Below, in pieces: positions 58,571-64,000 of a stretch of 64,000 nucleotides of DNA (the first letter of the stretch is position 1; each line of letters opens with the position of its first letter). The DNA is from Batkoa obscura (taxonomy: Eukaryota > Entomophthoromycota > Entomophthoromycetes > Entomophthorales > Batkoaceae): NCBI GenBank assembly GCA_030770535.1, contig JASVEC010000004.1, positions 1,178,001 through 1,242,000 on the forward strand. Direction: 5' to 3'. The position numbers were made by a program, and so were the translations under genes. A model generated the notes under the pieces. The model made no database searches. It saw only the letters and a list, made by a program, of their open reading frames with translations, and was not told the origin of the DNA.

Positions 58571-58578
58571 TATATAAA
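58571..58578 (+). promoter_or_regulatory. TATA box (TATATAAA) of the UGT gene
   Basis: TATATAAA, proximal edge 44 bp before the ATG at 58622; the same word and spacing as at the left window edge and at 34393 and 50982. Confidence 0.6.
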
Positions 58579-58621
58579 CAATCAAAGTTAAAAACCTATT
58601 AAACTCTATACTTTGAAAATC

Positions 58622-60325
58622 ATGAAAACATTTCAACTATCTTATATTTTATTTTTAATACCCATATTAATCCCTCCAATTTTAACCTATAAATTTAATT
58701 TAGATGAGAGTCAAATTCAATATAATATCTTTTTCGCCAGTTTCACAGGAAGTCAAAGTCATGTCAAGGGTATCCTCAATTTAGGTTATGAATTACAACA
58801 AGCAGGTCATAAATTCAGTTTACTCACCACACCAAAACGAATGAAATGGGGTAGTAAATATAACATTACTAGTTATTCTATTGGAAAAGATGAGTCCACT
58901 GCGTTATTTTCAAGAGTTAAAAAATATGAAGAAGAGAATTCAGGAAAATTTAATACAGATGATTTTTTTGCTAAAGATATTGATGAGTTAGTTATTAAAC
59001 CTTATGAATATGCATTTATGGAGTTGAAGGAAATAGTTGATAAAGAGAACCCAGATTTAATAATATGTGATTTTATAAGTGTGGTATGTATGGATATTGC
59101 AAGTATTTTAAAAGTACCTATGATAATAACATTTCAAAGTATTGATTTTGGTAATGTTATTATTAATGATTATATTAGTTTAGTTAGTGAATATGATAAA
59201 TTAAGTATTAAAGAAATGAATATTTTTGATCGATTTTATCATTTTTTTTGGGTTAAAATTATGAAGTATTATTATTATTTTCCAGTTATTAGTAAATTCA
59301 AAGCAATGAAGAACAAGTTTAACGTCCCCTTTTCAATTGCTACTATTAAAGGGAATTTTCAACAAGGACTTATTTGGGCGAATACATTTTGGGGTTATGA
59401 GATACCAAGATATTTACCACCTAATATTCAATTAATTGGCCCTATCAAAAATGCATTGGAAGATACTAAACAAGTAGAAGAAGTAGATACGTTTTTAATA
59501 GATAAACAAAAAGTAATTTATATATCTTTTGGTACTAATTTAATATTATCCGATATAGAATTTAATTTAATTTATCAACAATTAAATCACTTAATTAAAA
59601 ATAATTTAATTGATGGAGTTATATGGTCATTAACTAATACTAAGTTAAGTAATAAAATTAATAAGGAAGAAAATAGTAAGAAAGAAAGTAATAAGAATAT
59701 ATTATTTATAAATTATTTGAATCAGCCATTATTATTAAATAATAATAAAATAATATTATTTATTACTCATTCAGGATTAGAATCTATATTTGAATCAATA
59801 CAATCAAATACACCCATGTTAAATTTACCATTTTATTTTGATCAACCAAGAAATAGTTTTAAAAATGATAGAATTCAAATTAGTGAAACAATATTAAAAG
59901 ATCAATTATTAAAAGATAATAATATATTATATAATAAATTAAAATTAATGTTAGATAATTTAAATTATTATAAAAATTATTTAGATTTATTAAATCATTT
60001 AATTAAAATTAATCAAAAAGATAATCAATTATTAATTCAAGATTTAATCAATTATATTATTTTAGCTAAAAAATGTAGAAAATTAGAGAATAATAATAAT
60101 AATAAATTACATCCTTATTTCATTCCACCTTGTGAAATAGTTCCATTTCAATCTGTAAGTGACCATATTGACCCAATTATACTTCACCATTTAGATATTA
60201 AATTATTGTTATTTTTATCTTTCTTTACTTTCATTTACCTCCTTCGTAAATTAATTATCTATATAAAATTAATATTGCTCAATTCCCAATCTAATATTAC
60301 TATAGATAAAAACAAACAAGAATAA
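58622..60325 (+). CDS. Membrane-anchored UDP-glycosyltransferase (GT1 family)
   Basis: 567 residues, single exon, starting at MKTFQLSYILFLIPILIPPI, a signal peptide or signal anchor. The N-terminal acceptor-binding half has FFASFTGSQSHVKGILNLGY. The C-terminal donor-binding half has VIYISFGTNL and the UGT signature in a diverged form: FITHSGLESIFESIQSNTPM followed by LNLPFYFDQPRN (usual form THGG...DQ). A transmembrane segment near residues 535-555 (LLLFLSFFTFIYLLRKLIIY) and a short tail match the ER-type UGT layout of animals and basal fungi. From about residue 330 onward the protein is heavily biased to N/L/I/K, following AT pressure. The sugar acceptor (sterol or small molecule) is unknown. 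Confidence 0.85.
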   Translation: MKTFQLSYILFLIPILIPPILTYKFNLDESQIQYNIFFASFTGSQSHVKGILNLGYELQQAGHKFSLLTTPKRMKWGSKYNITSYSIGKDESTALFSRVKKYEEENSGKFNTDDFFAKDIDELVIKPYEYAFMELKEIVDKENPDLIICDFISVVCMDIASILKVPMIITFQSIDFGNVIINDYISLVSEYDKLSIKEMNIFDRFYHFFWVKIMKYYYYFPVISKFKAMKNKFNVPFSIATIKGNFQQGLIWANTFWGYEIPRYLPPNIQLIGPIKNALEDTKQVEEVDTFLIDKQKVIYISFGTNLILSDIEFNLIYQQLNHLIKNNLIDGVIWSLTNTKLSNKINKEENSKKESNKNILFINYLNQPLLLNNNKIILFITHSGLESIFESIQSNTPMLNLPFYFDQPRNSFKNDRIQISETILKDQLLKDNNILYNKLKLMLDNLNYYKNYLDLLNHLIKINQKDNQLLIQDLINYIILAKKCRKLENNNNNKLHPYFIPPCEIVPFQSVSDHIDPIILHHLDIKLLLFLSFFTFIYLLRKLIIYIKLILLNSQSNITIDKNKQE

Positions 60326-60417
60326 ATAATATATATTCGTATTTTTAATTATAATATTTAATAATTTTATTTCTATATTTTTATAACAATAATAATAATA
60401 ATAACTAATCCTCTTAT

Positions 60418-63400
60418 TTAAGCTATTATCTTTCTTTTCACAGTAAATTTCTCATCTTCATCTACTTTTTTATCTTCTATTTCACCAAAGAAATTACTAG
60501 TTTGATTAAGTTGTATATTTCTTTGTAAAAATTTTAGGCCAGCTAAATTATAGCCAATAGCATCCTAAAATTAAAAATATAATTAATATCATATGTATAT
60601 TATTATTATTATTATTATTCAATAATTACCTTTTGTCGATTTAAACTTAATCTTAAACCTTCTTTAATTTGTTCCAAAAGTACTTTTAATACTTTATTAG
60701 ATACAATTTGTTGATGATAAACTTTCAATAATATATTTAACATTCTACTAATTAATGAAATACACCAATCCTATTTAAAAATAATAACAAAATAAATTAA
60801 ATTTGAATCTTTTTGTTATTTTATATTAATGTTTACCTTAGTAACCCAATTAGGTACTAATTTTAATAAAGAAATAACTTTATCAAATGGAAGTACTAAT
60901 AAAGCATCTTCCAAATCACTTGATTTAATTTTACGTATTACATTTAATACATATTGACTACCATCCATTTTTAATGCTGCTAAAATAGGATGTTGGGGTG
61001 GAGCTATACTTTTTTGTCCCTTTTCAAGCATCTAATAATATAATGTAAATTTGATATTAATATCTCATACTCATTTCTTTATAATTTAAATCTTATTTTA
61101 ATTTACCTTATTATATTCCTCCCAATCACCAATTTCTCTATCTGAGATTTCTAAAGCTTCAATAATTAATTCACCACCTTTTAAACTTTGCATTGTTTGT
61201 AAAGTTGGTTTTGAACTTTCTTCTAATTCATTAATATCCTCTTCATTTTCTTTACTATTCTTTTTTTTATTATCTAATATACTAGCTTCAAACAACTCTT
61301 CTAACTCTTTTTCTTTTTCTTCTTCTAAAAATAACTAAAATAATTTTATATTAATCTTCAATCATAATTGTATTGTTGCAAATATTCTTACCGGTTCATC
61401 TGTTCTTTCCCAAACTCTAATAGATCTATCTGCCGACCCAGTAACTAAAAAAGTACCATATTCAGATAAAGCCATACACCAAATTTCATTATGATGACCC
61501 TCTAATTTCATTATATTTTCAAACTAAAAAATACCAATTAATTGTCATTTTATTATAGTATATATTAAATGAATTAAATTAAACTTACTTTATCCCCATC
61601 CCAATATTTAATTAATTTATCTTTTGAACAAGAAAAGAAATAATGAGTATCTTTAACGAATTTAACTGTTGTAATAGCTTCTTGATGAGCAAATAAAGAT
61701 TTATGACAATCACCAAAATCTAAGCCCCATATTTTTATATTTTTATCCGCTGAGGAAGTTACAATTAAATGATTATCTGTTGAAATATCCATGCTTAATA
61801 CAGGTAACTAATAGAAATGAATTAATTTCAAATAGTAATCATTGAATAGTAAATGACTTACCTTATGACCATATAAAGATAAAAATAACTTTAAAGAATC
61901 TGTAAAAAATACTTTAACCGTAGTATCGATCATAGAAACTGCTAATAATTTTTGATCTGGCGAATATAATACACATAATACATCATCTGTCATTTGTAAT
62001 GTTTTACTATGAGTTAAAGTTAATTGACGAGCAACTCGATCAGTACCATCCTAATACAAAATAATATAAATAAATAAATAAAATTTTAATTTTTTTAATT
62101 CTTTTTTTAAAATTTTAAAATTTACCTCTATTTCCACTACTTTAGTATCTAAATCCCAAAATTTAACATCTTTATCAGCAGATCCAGTTACAAATCCATT
62201 TTTATCTGGAGCTACATGAATGGACCAAATGCTTGCTTCATGAGCTTCAACTGATTCAATTAAATTAGCTGATGCTACATCAAATAATTCTAAATGTCCA
62301 CTTTTTGTTCCTACTACAACCTAAATTAAAAATAAAAATTTCAGTAAAATTTCATCTTATTATATAAAGTGAATAATTCTCACTTACATGTCTATCCCCT
62401 GGTAAGAAGGTACAACAAACCGCAATACCACATTCAATTGTACGAATACAAGTATTTGATTTTAAATTCCATATCTTCAATTCATTATTGGAACATGTAG
62501 CTAATAATTCATCGTCTGAAGACATGGACATACTCCTAATATCCGATCGATGTCCTGGCATTTCTAAAGAATATATACATTGTGCTTCATTATCTTCTTC
62601 TTTTTTGACATTTAATGGACTTGTATGAACTTGTATTAAATTATTATTTAACCCAATTAATAATTGCATAGTTCCTTTACGAATCATATCGACGTTGGGA
62701 AGTATATCAAAAGATTTGATTTTATCTTCACATGTGATGCTATTGATTGTCAAGAATAAATCACTTGCTAATATGTCGCTTTCTTTAACATCATTGATAT
62801 TTACTCCTTCAGCTAATTTATTTTTTTCTTTTAATCTTCTTAATCTACGGGTGATTTTCTTTTTAACTTCATCCATGGTACGGATTTTTTGAATTTCAAT
62901 TGTTTTATCAGAACCCTAATAATATAAAAAATAAATTAATATTTTTTATCAATTATGTAAAATTAGCTTTTACCCAAATAACCAAATATTGTTTTGTACA
63001 ATCTAACATGATGCCCATAACTTTATCCTTACTCAATCTTTCTACTTCACCATATAATTTTACTATTACAGTTTCCTCTAAATCCAATTCCAATACAGAT
63101 TTATCTAAAAGTTGAACATCTAATTTCCATAATTTTAAATTTTGTTCATTTGAACCTGTAAATAACCAATTTCTATTTGTATCAAAATACATACTATTAA
63201 CTTCTGTTTTATGAGCAATTATAGTTTGTACACAATGTTGTGTGGTTAAATCCCATACTTTTATTAAACTATCTTTCGCCCCAGAGATCAAGTATTCCTT
63301 ATCCCCAATAAAACTTACTTGTGTGATTTGATTACGATGTCCTTTTAATCTATTTATTTTATTTATTGTTATTTATCTTCTCTTTATTAATATTGATTCA

Positions 63401-63952
63401 AATTACCTATATAACCCACTTTCATTAACAATATCCCAAACAATAATATCCGTATCTTTAGAACCAGATACTAATCTTAATGCATTTGTATCAAACTCTA
63501 AATAAGTAACTTCACTATGATGTCCGTTGAATACAATCACACACTCATGAGTTGAGATATCCCAGATACGAATAACACCATTGGTATAACTAGTAAAAGA
63601 GAACGTTAATTTTTCATGTTATAATAATTATAATAAATAACTTTACCCAGCCGCAAGTAATCTAGCATCACTACTTTTAGTTAAAAATGATACTTCATGC
63701 TTAATATCTGGATCGGCGAAAGTAGCTATCTATAAAATTAAAGAGATTAGAAATTTAAATTCTTATTTTTTTAAAAAGTTATTATCAATTGCTACCCACC
63801 TCCACCCCCTTTTTAATATCCCATAATTTAATACTTTCTAAAGCTGGAAGGAAGGCAAGTTTACCACTATTGTCATGGATCACGTTGGATTTATAAGAAT
63901 TGATGATACCAAAAGTACTAGTTGGTACATATTTTAAATATTGTTTGACCAT
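60418..63952 (-). CDS. UTP12: U3 snoRNP WD40 protein Utp12/Dip2 (WDR3)
   Basis: Subunit of the UTP-B module of the small-subunit processome, needed for 18S rRNA maturation in the nucleolus. The gene is split into at least 12 exons. It starts [20 protein letters not shown] and continues [17 protein letters not shown]40 blades can be read throughout, for example [74 protein letters not shown] and [16 protein letters not shown], consistent with two propellers. The C-terminal Utp12 domain is seen in the last exons ([12 protein letters not shown], then [20 protein letters not shown]), ending at the TAA at 60418-60420. Exon borders in the middle were not all fixed. Confidence 0.9.
60599..60620. repeat. 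(ATT)n microsatellite in a UTP12 intron
   Basis: Seven ATT units in the intron before the last exon of UTP12. Confidence 0.8.
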
Positions 63953-64000
63953 TTTTTGAGAACTTTTATTTCTATTTATCTATTTGAATTACACTTGTTG

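Noticed and set aside
1-64000. A biosynthetic or defence gene cluster
   Set aside because: Gene content is dominated by unlinked housekeeping functions; no set of adjacent genes shares a pathway.

Overview
The window looks like nuclear DNA of an early-diverging fungus. It is very AT-rich and has long gene-poor AT spacers. Nearly every conserved gene is cut by many short introns of about 45-80 nt, with GTAAGT/GTAAAT donors, CTAAT/TACTAAC-like branch points and TTAG/ATAG acceptors. Fungal marks are a Pob3-type FACT subunit without an HMG box, an Sso1-type syntaxin, an AA11-like lytic polysaccharide monooxygenase and a fungal-type regulatory protein. A UBE2T-type E2 and the base composition suggest a non-Dikarya lineage; an entomophthoralean fungus such as Conidiobolus is my inference, not something the sequence proves.

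Layout, 0-20 kb. The start of a secreted protein (minus strand) runs off the left edge. PRP40 (splicing) and NC2-alpha/BUR6 (transcriptional corepressor) follow on plus. A minus-strand run then holds POB3 (FACT), EAF3/MRG15 (NuA4/Rpd3S chromatin reader), an Sso1-like syntaxin, a membrane-anchored kelch protein and an F-box protein. The long spacer at 13.6-16.1 kb carries a palindromic MITE and a copy of a second, 105-bp MITE family. A tRNA-Gly(UCC) lies at 19.2 kb.

Layout, 20-44 kb. ALG5 (plus) is followed on minus by a UBE2T-like E2 with a very long tail, a patatin-like lipase, SEC8 (exocyst), a SANT-domain protein with a 10-nt microexon, two paralogous four-pass RING-H2 proteins, the U-box E4 enzyme UFD2 and a secreted histidine acid phosphatase.

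Layout, 44-64 kb. A hyper-AT spacer comes first, then a small roadblock dynein light chain gene (plus), PCM1/AGM1 (UDP-GlcNAc synthesis, minus), an AA11-like LPMO (minus) and an intronless fungal regulator-like protein without a visible zinc cluster (plus). A 3.4-kb spacer has three MITE copies and a solo LTR nested inside one of them. The window ends with mitochondrial bL21m, a membrane-anchored UDP-glycosyltransferase (both plus) and UTP12/WDR3 (minus).

Functionally this is mostly a housekeeping stretch: chromatin and transcription, splicing, ribosome assembly, secretion, ubiquitin. It is interspersed with secreted or membrane genes that are intron-poor and often have a TATATAAA box about 46 bp before the ATG. 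I found no evidence of a gene cluster forming a new pathway. The least ordinary signal is the family of about 105-bp elements with TATGGGG/CCCCATA ends, nine copies or relics, one directly abutting a stop codon and one split by an LTR.
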